DNA from: Chloroflexota bacterium
GTDB taxonomy: Bacteria > Chloroflexota > Limnocylindria > Limnocylindrales > CSP1-4
Reading direction: 5' to 3'
Assembly (NCBI GenBank): GCA_017882025.1
Contig: JADGQG010000094.1
Location: forward strand, 1-7,367
Length of the DNA stretch: 7,367 nt
This document shows positions 1 to 6,872 of this stretch, piece by piece. The number at the start of each line of letters is the position of its first letter. Position 1 is the stretch's first letter. A model generated the notes under the pieces. It searched no databases and was not told the DNA's origin. It saw nothing but the letters and a program-made list of their open reading frames with translations. A program made the position numbers and the translations under genes.

Positions 1-78
1 CTCCGGGTCCACCTGGGCGCGGACGTCGATGCGGGCCTCGCGGCGCTCGAACGCACGCTCCGCGAGGCACTCGCGTAA
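1..78 (+). CDS. C-terminal end of an unidentified protein (partial)
   Basis: Frame 1 is open from the window edge to a TAA at 76-78 and gives 25 residues beginning LRVHLGADVDAGLAALERTL and ending in REALA. Most codons end in G or C, like the real genes downstream, which supports coding. The segment looks like a short strand followed by a D/A-rich amphipathic helix. Such a tail is seen in many fold-type I PLP enzymes (aminotransferases, aldolases) and in other families, so I do not assign a function. It ends 64 bp before the gnd remnant and is on the same strand. Whether it is co-transcribed with the pentose phosphate genes cannot be decided, because a candidate promoter lies in the gap. Confidence 0.55.
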   Translation, partial: LRVHLGADVDAGLAALERTLREALA

Positions 79-104
79 GCGCGCCGCGACCGTCAGCCAT
101 CACG

Positions 105-110
105 CACAAT
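105..110 (+). promoter_or_regulatory. candidate -10 element of the gnd-zwf-opcA-pgl transcript
   Basis: CACAAT matches the bacterial -10 consensus TATAAT at four of six positions. It lies in the only gap before the sugar operon, 32 nt upstream of the gnd ATG. That leaves room for a short leader containing the AGGAGG at 131-136. I see no TTGACA-like -35 at the usual distance. The hexamer fits the same pattern (pyrimidine-A-C-purine-[AC]-T) as the candidates before gltA, the transporter and the acetyltransferase, which raises confidence slightly. This is an inference from pattern and position only. Confidence 0.3.
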
Positions 111-130
111 CAGATCGAGCGGACCCTACC

Positions 131-136
131 AGGAGG
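131..136 (+). promoter_or_regulatory. strong ribosome binding site of gnd
   Basis: AGGAGG is a near-perfect Shine-Dalgarno core placed 6 nt before the ATG at 143. It fixes the gnd start, and it is the strongest ribosome binding site in the window. It survives even though the gene behind it is broken, so ribosomes should still load here. Confidence 0.7.
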
Positions 137-142
137 AACCCG

Positions 143-297
143 ATGCGCATCGGCTTCATCGGCCTCGGCCGGATGGGCCGGTCATCACGCTCAGCCTCCT
201 GGCCCGCTTCCGTTCGCGCCAGGACGAAGGCTACGGCGCGAAGATGCTCGCCGCGCTGCGCAACGAATTCGGCGGCCACGCCGTCAGGACGGAATAG
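143..297 (+). pseudogene. gnd: 6-phosphogluconate dehydrogenase, internally deleted remnant
   Basis: The ATG at 143 follows a strong ribosome binding site and encodes MRIGFIGLGRMG, the N-terminal NADP-binding Rossmann fingerprint (GLGRMG) of 6-phosphogluconate dehydrogenase. From about 178 a different frame reads PVITLSLLARFRSRQ and then AALRNEFGGHAV, ending at TAG 295-297. This is the characteristic C-terminus of the short (about 300-residue) decarboxylating Gnd. About 250 central residues are missing, including the substrate site and the catalytic Lys region. The 155-nt remnant is not a multiple of three, so the two ends are also out of frame. GGCCGG occurs twice close to the join (167-172 and 176-181), so a short-repeat deletion is possible. 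The family enzyme converts 6-phosphogluconate to ribulose-5-phosphate, CO2 and NADPH in the cytoplasm. The position just before zwf-opcA-pgl is the expected one. A misassembly or a chimeric read join is the main alternative to a true deletion. Confidence 0.85.
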
Positions 298-306
298 GCA
301 TTCGAC

Positions 307-2019
307 ATGACGGACGACGCGCCGGCCCCCCCGGCGGCCGGCCTCGACAAGCCGGCGACAACCGGCGTCCGCGAGGTCGCCGGCACCGCGAAGGCACCCG
401 CACGCCCCGGCCGGGCAGCCGACGACGTCCCGCGGACCGCACGCGAGCTGCGCCTGGCCCGGGCCGGGAAGCGGCGCCCCGCCCCGAAGGCCGCCGCCAA
501 CCCGCTCCGCGAGGGCCTCCGCCTGGAGCGAGTCCCGGATCCGGCCACCTTCGTCCTGTTCGGCGCCACCGGCGATCTTGCCCACCGAAAGGTGGTCCCG
601 GCGCTCTTCCAGCTGTGGCGAACCAACCTGCTGCCGCACGAGTTCGCCATCCTGGGGATCGGGCGGCGGCCGTACACGGACGAAGCCTTCCGTGCCGAGC
701 TCCGGGCGTCGCTCGACCAGTTCAGCCGCGTGCTGCCCATCGAGACGGCCGTGTGGGAGGAGTTCGCCCGGCGGATCTGCTACCAGCGCGGCAACTTCAA
801 CGAGCCGAGCCAGTACGACCAGCTGGCCGCCCGCCTGGACGACCTGGACCGGGAGCGCGGAACCGCCGGCAACCGGCTCTACTACCTCGCCACCCAGCCG
901 TCCGCCTTCGCCGAGATCATCGCCCAGCTCGGCCGCGTCGGGCTCGACCATGAGCAGCACGGCGGGGGCTGGCGGCGCATCGTCATCGAGAAGCCGTTCG
1001 GGCGCGACCTCAACTCGGCGATCCGGCTCAACCGCGAGGTCGGCAAGGTCTTCCGCGAGTCGCAGGTCTACCGTATCGACCACTACCTGGGCAAGGAGAC
1101 GGTCCGCAACATCCTGGTCTTCCGCTTCGGGAACGGGATCTTCGAGCCCATCTGGCATCGCCGGTACGTGGACCATGTCCAGATCACGGTGGCCGAGTCG
1201 ATCGGGGTCGAGAACCGGGGCTCGTTCTACGAAGAGGCGGGCGCCTCGCGTGACTTCCTCCAGAACCACCTGATGCAGCTGCTCTCGCTCGTCGCCATGG
1301 AGCCGCCGGCAACCTTCGATGCGGAGGCGCTCCGGGACGAGAAGGTCAAGGTGCTCCGTGCGATCGAGCCCATGAGCCCCGACATGGTGGCGGCGAACGT
1401 CGTGCGCGGCCAGTACGGCCCCGGCTGGGTGACCGCCGAGCAGGCGGGCGGGTACCGGGGCGAGCCGGAGGTCGACCCGGAATCGGAGACGGAGACGTAC
1501 GTCGCGGCGCGCCTCCTCGTGGACGACTGGCGCTGGGCGGGCGTGCCCTTCTACCTGCGGGCCGGCAAGCGCCTGCCAAAGCGTGCGACGGAGATCGCGA
1601 TCCAGTTCAAGCAGGTGCCGCACGCCCTGTTCAAGGATTCGAGCGCCGATCCCGATGCGAACCTGCTGGCCCTGCGCATCCAGCCCGACGAGGGGATCCT
1701 CCTCCGGTTCGCGGCCAAGGTGCCCGGGCTCGGCGTGGACGTCCGGGCCGTGAACATGGACTTCACCTACGGCTCGGCATTCAGCGTGGACAGCCCGGAC
1801 GCCTACGAGACCCTCATCCTGGACGCGCTCCTCGGCGACGCATCGCTCTTCACTCGGGCCGATGAGGTGGAGAAGGCCTGGGCGATCGTCGACCCGATCA
1901 TCGACGCGTGGGCGAACGGCCCGGCGCCGGCATTCCCGAATTACGCGGCGGGCAGCTGGGGCCCGGCCGCCTCCGATGAGCTGCTCGAGCGGGACGGACG
2001 ACGGTGGCGGCGGATCTGA
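307..2019 (+). CDS. zwf: glucose-6-phosphate 1-dehydrogenase
   Basis: This 570-residue cytoplasmic enzyme oxidises glucose-6-phosphate to 6-phosphogluconolactone, reducing NAD(P)+, as the first step of the oxidative pentose phosphate pathway. Visible motifs are the nucleotide-binding GATGDLAHRK (residues 86-95), EKPFGRDL (228-235), the substrate and active-site RIDHYLGKE (256-264), GNGIFEPIW (275-283), FYEEAGASRDFLQNH (307-321) and RAGKRL (418-423). By family knowledge D258 and H321 correspond to the catalytic dyad and H259 binds the phosphate, so the enzyme looks intact. The family is usually about 480-515 residues. The excess is an Ala/Pro/Arg/Lys-rich N-terminal extension of about 64 residues before NPLREGLRLERV. 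The ATG at 307 is the first start after the in-frame TAG at 295-297, and no other ATG, GTG or TTG occurs in frame before the conserved core, so the extension is probably real. Only a weak AGG (296-298) precedes it. The 3' end overlaps opcA by 16 bp. Cofactor preference (NADP or NAD) cannot be read from the sequence. Confidence 0.96.
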   Translation: MTDDAPAPPAAGLDKPATTGVREVAGTAKAPARPGRAADDVPRTARELRLARAGKRRPAPKAAANPLREGLRLERVPDPATFVLFGATGDLAHRKVVPALFQLWRTNLLPHEFAILGIGRRPYTDEAFRAELRASLDQFSRVLPIETAVWEEFARRICYQRGNFNEPSQYDQLAARLDDLDRERGTAGNRLYYLATQPSAFAEIIAQLGRVGLDHEQHGGGWRRIVIEKPFGRDLNSAIRLNREVGKVFRESQVYRIDHYLGKETVRNILVFRFGNGIFEPIWHRRYVDHVQITVAESIGVENRGSFYEEAGASRDFLQNHLMQLLSLVAMEPPATFDAEALRDEKVKVLRAIEPMSPDMVAANVVRGQYGPGWVTAEQAGGYRGEPEVDPESETETYVAARLLVDDWRWAGVPFYLRAGKRLPKRATEIAIQFKQVPHALFKDSSADPDANLLALRIQPDEGILLRFAAKVPGLGVDVRAVNMDFTYGSAFSVDSPDAYETLILDALLGDASLFTRADEVEKAWAIVDPIIDAWANGPAPAFPNYAAGSWGPAASDELLERDGRRWRRI

Positions 2020-3326
2020 GCGCGCCGACCGACGGCCTGCAGGGCGAGGCCATCTCGCCGTTCGGAATGCCGCTCGCGCAGGGAGACCCGACCCTGCGCT
2101 GGTCCAGCCAGGCCACGACGATTCCTGGGATCGAGCACGAGCTGGCGCGCTTCTGGGCGCTCCCGCAGGCGCGCAGGGCTGTGGATGGCCCGGCGGAGCG
2201 GACGATCGCAGCGAGAACCAGCGTGCTCAACCTCGTGGTGGTCGCGCGAAGCCCGGAGCTCGGTCAGCGATCCGCCTCCATGATCTCCATGCTGACTGGC
2301 CGCCATCCGTCGCGGACGCTCATCCTTGTCCCCTCCGATCCGGACGGCCCCGGCTGGCTACGTGCCCAGGTACGGGCGTACTGCATGGTTCCCCGTGCCG
2401 ACGCACCCGCGACCTGCGCCGAGCAGATCTACGCCACGGCCGGCGGCGCAACCGGCCGCCACCTCGGGGCGATCGTAGCGCCCCTGCTGGTCCACGACCT
2501 CCCGGTCACGCTCTGGTGGCCCGGCGAGCCGCCGTTCGGCACGGCCCTCGCCCGCGACCTGATCGGGATGGCCGACCGGCTGGCCGTGGACGGCTCCAGC
2601 TGGGCGGGCGATGGCCTGGACCGTCTCCGCGCGCTCGCGGCGCTCGGCGCGGGCGGGCTCGCCGTCTCCGATTTCGCGCTCATGCGCCAGGCGCGCTGGC
2701 GCGAGGCCGTAGCCTCCGTCTTCGACCGTCCCGAGTTCCTGCCGTACCTTCGCTCGGTGCGCCGCGTCGCGGTCACCTACGGGACCCATGGCGGGCCAGA
2801 CGCCGAGACCCGCACGAACATCGTCAAGCCGATCTACCACGTGGCCTGGCTCGCCTCGCGGCTGCGCCTCCGCGTCGTGCGACCGCTGGAGCGGACCGGC
2901 CGGCCCGGACCGGCCAGGGGTCCGGCCGCGGGCGCCGGATCGGAGCCCGGACGCGGCATGCGCGCGCTCCTCGAGTGGGACCGCGGCACCGATGTGGAGA
3001 TCGTGATCCGCCCGGTGATCTCCGGGATGCCTGCCGGCACGACGCTGCGCGTCGAGATCCTCTCGGAGCGACGAGGGACGGAGCTGCGCGCCGAGGTGAC
3101 TGCGGAATCCGAGAGCGTCCACGTCCGCGTCTGGGAAGATGGCGTTGAGGCGCTCGAGCGCACGTTCGCGGCGCCGCGCCGGACGGACGTCGACCTGCTG
3201 GCCGAGGCGATCGAGGCGAGCGGCCGGGACCTCGTCGCCAGGGGAGCCTCCAGCATGGCGGCGGCCCTCGCCGGCGCGGTGGCCCCGACCGCACCGGGCG
3301 CCGCGAGCGCCACGGGTCGGTCGTGA
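2004..3326 (+). CDS. opcA: glucose-6-phosphate dehydrogenase assembly protein OpcA
   Basis: This 440-residue protein is of the OpcA family, which in cyanobacteria and actinobacteria is needed for assembly or redox activation of G6PD. It is not itself known to be an enzyme. Family-like stretches are TSVLNLVVVA (72-81), GRHPSRTLILVPSDPDGPG (99-117), CAEQIYATAGG (138-148), HLGAIVAPLLVHDLPVTLWW (153-172) and DRLAVDGSSW (191-200). The N-terminal and C-terminal domains are separated by a Gly/Pro/Ala/Arg-rich linker (about 298-318), followed by a beta-rich C-terminal part. The chosen GTG start overlaps zwf by 16 bp, which suggests translational coupling. A later ATG at 2067, just before LRWSSQATT where many relatives begin, is an alternative giving 419 residues. 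Its position directly behind zwf and before pgl matches its role. Loss of gnd upstream leaves this gene untouched. Confidence 0.92.
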   Translation: MAADLSAPTDGLQGEAISPFGMPLAQGDPTLRWSSQATTIPGIEHELARFWALPQARRAVDGPAERTIAARTSVLNLVVVARSPELGQRSASMISMLTGRHPSRTLILVPSDPDGPGWLRAQVRAYCMVPRADAPATCAEQIYATAGGATGRHLGAIVAPLLVHDLPVTLWWPGEPPFGTALARDLIGMADRLAVDGSSWAGDGLDRLRALAALGAGGLAVSDFALMRQARWREAVASVFDRPEFLPYLRSVRRVAVTYGTHGGPDAETRTNIVKPIYHVAWLASRLRLRVVRPLERTGRPGPARGPAAGAGSEPGRGMRALLEWDRGTDVEIVIRPVISGMPAGTTLRVEILSERRGTELRAEVTAESESVHVRVWEDGVEALERTFAAPRRTDVDLLAEAIEASGRDLVARGASSMAAALAGAVAPTAPGAASATGRS

Positions 3327-4159
3327 CGCCACGCCCCGGCCGCGAGCCGGGCCGCGACCTCCCGGAAACCCCGGGAGAGCCGGAGATCCTCGTGGCGGCA
3401 ACGTCGGCACGGGCGGCCGCGCTCGCAGCCGAGCGCCTTGCCGCCGCAATCGCCATCGCACTCGCCAAACGGGGCCGGGCCGACGTCGCGACGACTGGCG
3501 GTTCCACCTGCCCGGAGCTCTACCGGGCGCTCCTCGCGCGGCCCCTTCGCGACCGAATCCCGTGGGATCGTCTCCACCTGTGGTTCGGAGATGATCGCTT
3601 CGTGCCCCGCGATGACCAGGAGTCGAACCTCCAGGCCGTGGACACGGTCCTGCTGGCCGGCGACGCGGCGGCAGGGCTTGCGCCTGCGCCGCTGCCTCCC
3701 GAGAACATCCACCCGGTCCCCGTGGACGCAACGCTCGCCGCCGGCGGGGGGCCGGCCGAGGCTGCCGCAGCCTACGAGGTCGCGCTCCGGGTCGCGCTCC
3801 CGGCCGATGCGGCCGGGCGGCCGGTCTTCGACGCGATCATCGTCGGGATCGGGCCCGACGGTCACCTGCTCTCCGTCTTCCCGGGCAGCGCCGCGTTCCA
3901 TGCGCCCGGCTGGGTGGTCCCGGTCCCGGCGCCGACCCATGTCCGGCCCCACGTTCCGCGCGTCTCGCTCACGCCGGGCGCGCTCGACGCAACCCCGGCG
4001 CTCCTGCTCGTCGCGTTCGGCGCTGCCAAGGCGGCCATCCTCGCGGCCGTCCTTGCTGGCCCTCGCGACGAGCGCCGCCTGCCGGCACAGCGGGCGCGCC
4101 GGGCAGGCGCCGCCTGGATCCTCGACGCGGCGGCCGCCGGGAGCCTGCCCCGCGCGTGA
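3323..4159 (+). CDS. pgl: 6-phosphogluconolactonase
   Basis: This 278-residue cytoplasmic enzyme hydrolyses 6-phosphogluconolactone, the product of Zwf, to 6-phosphogluconate. It belongs to the glucosamine-6-phosphate isomerase/lactonase fold. Visible motifs are TGGSTC (58-63, where the family usually has TGGSTP), LWFGDDRFVP (86-95, usually DERxVP), ESNLQAV (100-106) and FDAIIVGIGPDGH (169-181) with the conserved GPDGH. After this His the sequence is LLSVFPGS rather than the common TASLFPG. The GTG start overlaps the opcA stop by 4 nt (GTGA), a typical coupled junction. The first ~20 residues are Pro/Gly/Arg-rich and precede the usual start of the fold (EILVAATSA), so the protein is somewhat longer than most. 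It is the last gene of the zwf-opcA-pgl unit. Confidence 0.92.
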   Translation: MTPRPGREPGRDLPETPGEPEILVAATSARAAALAAERLAAAIAIALAKRGRADVATTGGSTCPELYRALLARPLRDRIPWDRLHLWFGDDRFVPRDDQESNLQAVDTVLLAGDAAAGLAPAPLPPENIHPVPVDATLAAGGGPAEAAAAYEVALRVALPADAAGRPVFDAIIVGIGPDGHLLSVFPGSAAFHAPGWVVPVPAPTHVRPHVPRVSLTPGALDATPALLLVAFGAAKAAILAAVLAGPRDERRLPAQRARRAGAAWILDAAAAGSLPRA

Positions 4160-4221
4160 AGGGTCGCCGCCACAGTCGGCGCGGCGAGTCGCCCGCACGC
4201 GCCGCCGGCCTCGTTGCGGGG

Positions 4222-4227
4222 TACGAT
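4222..4227 (+). promoter_or_regulatory. candidate -10 element of gltA
   Basis: TACGAT, preceded by GGGG, matches TATAAT at four of six positions. It lies in the 128-bp gap between pgl and gltA, 60 nt before the gltA ATG, leaving a leader that contains the GAGGA at 4274. No -35 of TTGACA type is seen. A short imperfect stem (CGCCGC 4165-4170 with GCGGCG 4181-4186) lies between it and the pgl stop but has no T-run, so termination after pgl is not shown. The hexamer resembles the other candidate -10 sites in the window. Confidence 0.3.
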
Positions 4228-4273
4228 TACAGCTCGTCCCGGTTACCCTCCCCAGGCCCGCACCCCAGCCTCC

Positions 4274-4278
4274 GAGGA
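4274..4278 (+). promoter_or_regulatory. ribosome binding site that decides the gltA start
   Basis: GAGGA lies 9 nt before the ATG at 4288. It supports that start over a GTG at 4156, which is in frame and overlaps the pgl stop as GTGA. The 44 codons between the two starts include TTA and several other A/T-ending codons (9 of the 45 through the ATG), which is unlike the neighbouring genes. Confidence 0.5.
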
Positions 4279-4287
4279 CCGCTCACG

Positions 4288-5466
4288 ATGACCGACAAGC
4301 CCGCAGTCCCTGCCCACCCCGCCGATCCGGCAATCCCAACGGTCGACCCTGCTCAGCCACGGACCGCGCACACCTTCGATGGGCGGCCCTATTCGCCCGG
4401 CCTTGAGGGCGTCATCGCGGCGGAGACCGAGCTCGGGCTCGTGGATGGTGCGAACGGACGCCTCATGTATCGCGGGTACCGGATCGGCGACCTGGTCGCC
4501 CACGGGACCTACGCCGCTGTCGCGAACCTGCTCTGGACCGGCACCTGGGATCCCAGGGCACGCCTGGCGGCCGGCCGGATCCCCTCCGCCGTGATGGCGG
4601 CCCTGCGGGCCCTGCCCCGCACGGCGAAGCCGATGGACGCGCTCCGGACGGCCGTCTCGGTCTGGGGCGCGACCCAGGTCCTCGACTGGCCGCCCACCGA
4701 GATCCAGGCGCGCGCGCTCACCGAGTTCTCGCCGTCGGCCCTCGCCGCCTTCGCCCGCCTCCGGCAGGACCTCGAGCCGATCGACGCGGATCCCACGCTC
4801 GACCTTGTCTCGGGCTTCCTCTACCAGCTGACCGGTGAGCGCCCCGACAAGGCAACCGCGCGCGCCCTCGACGCCTACTTCATCGTCGGCGCCGAGCACG
4901 GCCTCAACGCCTCCACCTTCACCGCCCGGGTGATCACCTCGACGCGGTCGGACATGGCCTCTGCCGTTGCCGGCGCGATCGGGGCGATGAAGGGACCCCT
5001 CCACGGCGGGGCTCCGTCCGAAGTCGTGGAGCAGATCCACAAGGTCGGCTCGCCCGAGCACGCCGAGAAGTGGGTCCGCGACGCCCTCGCCCGCGGCGAG
5101 CGGCTGATGGGCTTCGGCCACCGTGTCTACCGGGCCTACGACCCGCGCGCCGCGGCCCTGCGGAAGGTCGTCGAGGCGATGCCGACCAAGCCCGACTGGC
5201 TGGAGCTGGCGATCAAGGTGGAGGACGTCGCTCTCCGGGTCCTCGAGGAGAAGTACCCGGATCGCCCGCTCAAGACGAACGTCGAGTTCTACGCGGCGGC
5301 CGTCCTCCAGGGCGTGGGCCTGACCCCGGACCTCTTCCCGGCGACGTTCGCGCTCGCGCGGCACGCCGGCTGGACGGCCCACGTTCTCGAGCAGGCGTCG
5401 GCGAACCGCCTGATCCGGCCGGACGCGCGGTTCGTCGGCGTCGAGGAGCGCGACCTGCCGAAGTAG
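4288..5466 (+). CDS. gltA: citrate synthase
   Basis: This 392-residue cytoplasmic enzyme condenses acetyl-CoA with oxaloacetate to form citrate, the entry step of the TCA cycle. The conserved regions are intact in order: ANGRLMYRGYRIGDL near residues 55-70, the first active-site His in AEHGLNAS (H204), KGPLHGGA (235-242) and the signature GFGHRVYRAYDPR (275-287, catalytic H278). The late acidic catalytic position reads NVEFYA (E333), where the classical enzymes have Asp in NVDFY. I believe Glu is found in some bacterial subfamilies but cannot verify it here. The first ~30 residues are Pro/Ala-rich and probably flexible. The start is chosen by GAGGA at 4274 and by codon use. A 2-methylcitrate synthase is the main alternative, but no prpB- or prpD-like neighbour is present. 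The gene has its own likely promoter and converges with the transporter gene, 35 bp apart. Confidence 0.93.
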   Translation: MTDKPAVPAHPADPAIPTVDPAQPRTAHTFDGRPYSPGLEGVIAAETELGLVDGANGRLMYRGYRIGDLVAHGTYAAVANLLWTGTWDPRARLAAGRIPSAVMAALRALPRTAKPMDALRTAVSVWGATQVLDWPPTEIQARALTEFSPSALAAFARLRQDLEPIDADPTLDLVSGFLYQLTGERPDKATARALDAYFIVGAEHGLNASTFTARVITSTRSDMASAVAGAIGAMKGPLHGGAPSEVVEQIHKVGSPEHAEKWVRDALARGERLMGFGHRVYRAYDPRAAALRKVVEAMPTKPDWLELAIKVEDVALRVLEEKYPDRPLKTNVEFYAAAVLQGVGLTPDLFPATFALARHAGWTAHVLEQASANRLIRPDARFVGVEERDLPK

Positions 5467-5501
5467 GGTGGCGCGATCCTGACCCACCAGGCGGCGCCTC
5501 G

Positions 5502-6824
5502 TCAGCCGGCCGGTTCGCTCCGCGCGGCCCGAGCCCGCCGCAGCGAGACCGCCACCCCGGCTCCGCCCACGAGGAACACGACGGCCGCGACCAGGAAGGG
5601 GGCCGGGATCCCGCCGACCCCTGCCGCGGCGGCCCCGACCGTCGGCCCGATGATCCCTGCGACGTACAGCGGGAGCAGCACGAGGTTCAGGGTCGTGGAA
5701 CGCCGCTCCGGCGCCACCTCCACCGCCACGAGTCCGAAGACCATCGCCTGCGTCGCGGCCAGGAGCGCCGCGTAGACGACGGTCACGCCCGCGAGGACTG
5801 CCACCGAGGGCGCGACCGCCATCCCGAGCAGCGCGACGCCCGCGCCGAGCAGCGCGCCCGCGAGCACGGACCGAAAGCCGATCCTGTCGCCCAGGGGCCC
5901 GGCGAGTGGCGACAGGAGCGCGCCGACGAGGAACGCCACGCCCGCGACCAGGCTGATCGCCGAAGCGAGGTTCGGCTGCCCACCGTGGAGGCGCTCCACG
6001 AGCAGCGGCAGGTACGGCCGGCTCATCTGGTTGGCGAGGACGGAGACGCCGAAGATCAGGAAGATCCGGCGCACCGCCGGATCGGCGAGGACGCCGCTGA
6101 CGGCTCGCCGAGCGAGCGCGAGGACGCTCCCGACCGGCGCCACCGCCGGCCGGATGTCCCTCGATCCCAGGAGCAGCAGCGCGACAACGGCGAGCGAGAG
6201 GAGCGACCCCAACCAGAAGACGTCGGTCAGCGGGAGGTGCAGTCCATCGATCATGACTGCGCCCAGCACCGGGCCGAGCGCGAAGCCCAGCGGCCCGGTC
6301 GCGCCGAAGAGGCCGGTCACGGTGCCCACCCGGTGGCGCGGCGTCACGTCCCGGAGCGCGGCCAGCATCACCCCCGTGTTGCCCAGCTGGAATCCCACCA
6401 GCAGGAGGCTCGCCGCGAGCTGCCAGGGCTCCCGCGCCAGCGCGACCCCGGCGAATACGACCGCCTCGACGACGGCGCTCCGGACGATCACCGCCCGGCG
6501 GCTGTACTTGTCGGCCCAGACGCCCCAGAACGGGACGAGGACGATGCCAAAGACAAAGATCAGGCTGCTGAACAGGCCCGTGAACGTCAGGATCTGGTCC
6601 TCGGGGAGGCCCACCTCGCGAAGCCGGGTAGGGAGGAACGAGAAGACCTGGGCGACGCCCATCGCCTCCACCGTCGAGGTGATCGCGTAGACGAGTAGCA
6701 GGCTCCGCCAACCCTGGTCCCGACCTCGGTCGGGGGCGTGCTCGCCGCCGGCGCGAATGGCCTCGTCTCGGGCGGACGCGGCGTTGCCCGGCGTCGTCGC
6801 CGGCGGGGTGGTCCGGAGTGTCAC
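5502..6824 (-). CDS. MFS transporter, probable drug/proton antiporter (DHA1-like)
   Basis: This 440-residue inner-membrane protein has about 12 hydrophobic helices: roughly 41-63, 80-102, 111-130, 135-155, 167-190, 200-220, 252-275, 288-310, 317-336, 341-365, 379-402 and 406-427. The major facilitator motif A is GVWADKYSRR (101-110), and its second-half echo is LAGPLGDRIGFRS (307-319). Helix 5 carries a Gly/Pro-rich motif C-like stretch (GATGPLGFALGPVLGAV, 174-190), a family feature of proton-coupled exporters, so efflux is inferred. The substrate is unknown, and sugar export cannot be excluded. The N-terminal ~38 residues are polar and cytoplasmic. The GTG at 6824 is chosen because a longer in-frame start near 7013 would run through the divergent acetyltransferase, and because a TACACT lies 6 nt upstream with no Shine-Dalgarno, which suggests a leaderless mRNA. 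It converges on gltA. Confidence 0.88.
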   Translation of the reverse strand: MTLRTTPPATTPGNAASARDEAIRAGGEHAPDRGRDQGWRSLLLVYAITSTVEAMGVAQVFSFLPTRLREVGLPEDQILTFTGLFSSLIFVFGIVLVPFWGVWADKYSRRAVIVRSAVVEAVVFAGVALAREPWQLAASLLLVGFQLGNTGVMLAALRDVTPRHRVGTVTGLFGATGPLGFALGPVLGAVMIDGLHLPLTDVFWLGSLLSLAVVALLLLGSRDIRPAVAPVGSVLALARRAVSGVLADPAVRRIFLIFGVSVLANQMSRPYLPLLVERLHGGQPNLASAISLVAGVAFLVGALLSPLAGPLGDRIGFRSVLAGALLGAGVALLGMAVAPSVAVLAGVTVVYAALLAATQAMVFGLVAVEVAPERRSTTLNLVLLPLYVAGIIGPTVGAAAAGVGGIPAPFLVAAVVFLVGGAGVAVSLRRARAARSEPAG

Positions 6825-6830
6825 CGCGGG

Positions 6831-6836
6831 AGTGTA
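6831..6836 (-). promoter_or_regulatory. candidate -10 element for a leaderless MFS transcript
   Basis: On the minus strand TACACT matches TATAAT at four of six positions. It ends exactly 6 nt before the GTG start at 6824. Transcription normally begins about 7 nt after the -10, so the mRNA would start at or next to the GTG. This agrees with the absence of any Shine-Dalgarno before this gene. No -35 consensus is visible. Confidence 0.45.
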
Positions 6837-6872
6837 GCGGCGGCCTGCGGGACGGCGCGCGCACCGACGTGG

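Noticed and set aside
100..1623. A 500-codon minus-strand open frame opposite zwf.
   Set aside because: It is the mirror of zwf codon structure with no recognisable motif, whereas zwf on the plus strand has all G6PD signatures.
4161..4190. Stem CGCCGC/GCGGCG after pgl as a terminator.
   Set aside because: It has a six-bp stem with a 10-nt loop and no U-tract. It cannot be distinguished from background.
4156..4287. An in-frame GTG at 4156 that overlaps the pgl stop as GTGA and would extend citrate synthase by 44 residues.
   Set aside because: The extra codons include TTA and many A/T-ending codons, the residues are not family-like, and a ribosome site (GAGGA) fits the ATG at 4288. The overlap pattern alone is not enough.
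5467..5501. Possible bidirectional terminator between the convergent gltA and transporter genes (GGTGG 5467-5471 with CCACC 5484-5488, or GGCGC 5470-5474 with GCGCC 5494-5498).
   Set aside because: Both stems are only 5 bp with long loops and no T-run on either strand, which is little more than chance in such GC-rich sequence.
4243..6864. A very long minus-strand open frame (about 870 codons) opposite gltA and across the transporter gene.
   Set aside because: It is antisense to gltA and out of frame with the transporter. Its product is Arg/Gly/Ala-rich low complexity with no domain. Long spurious frames are expected in G/C-ending coding DNA.
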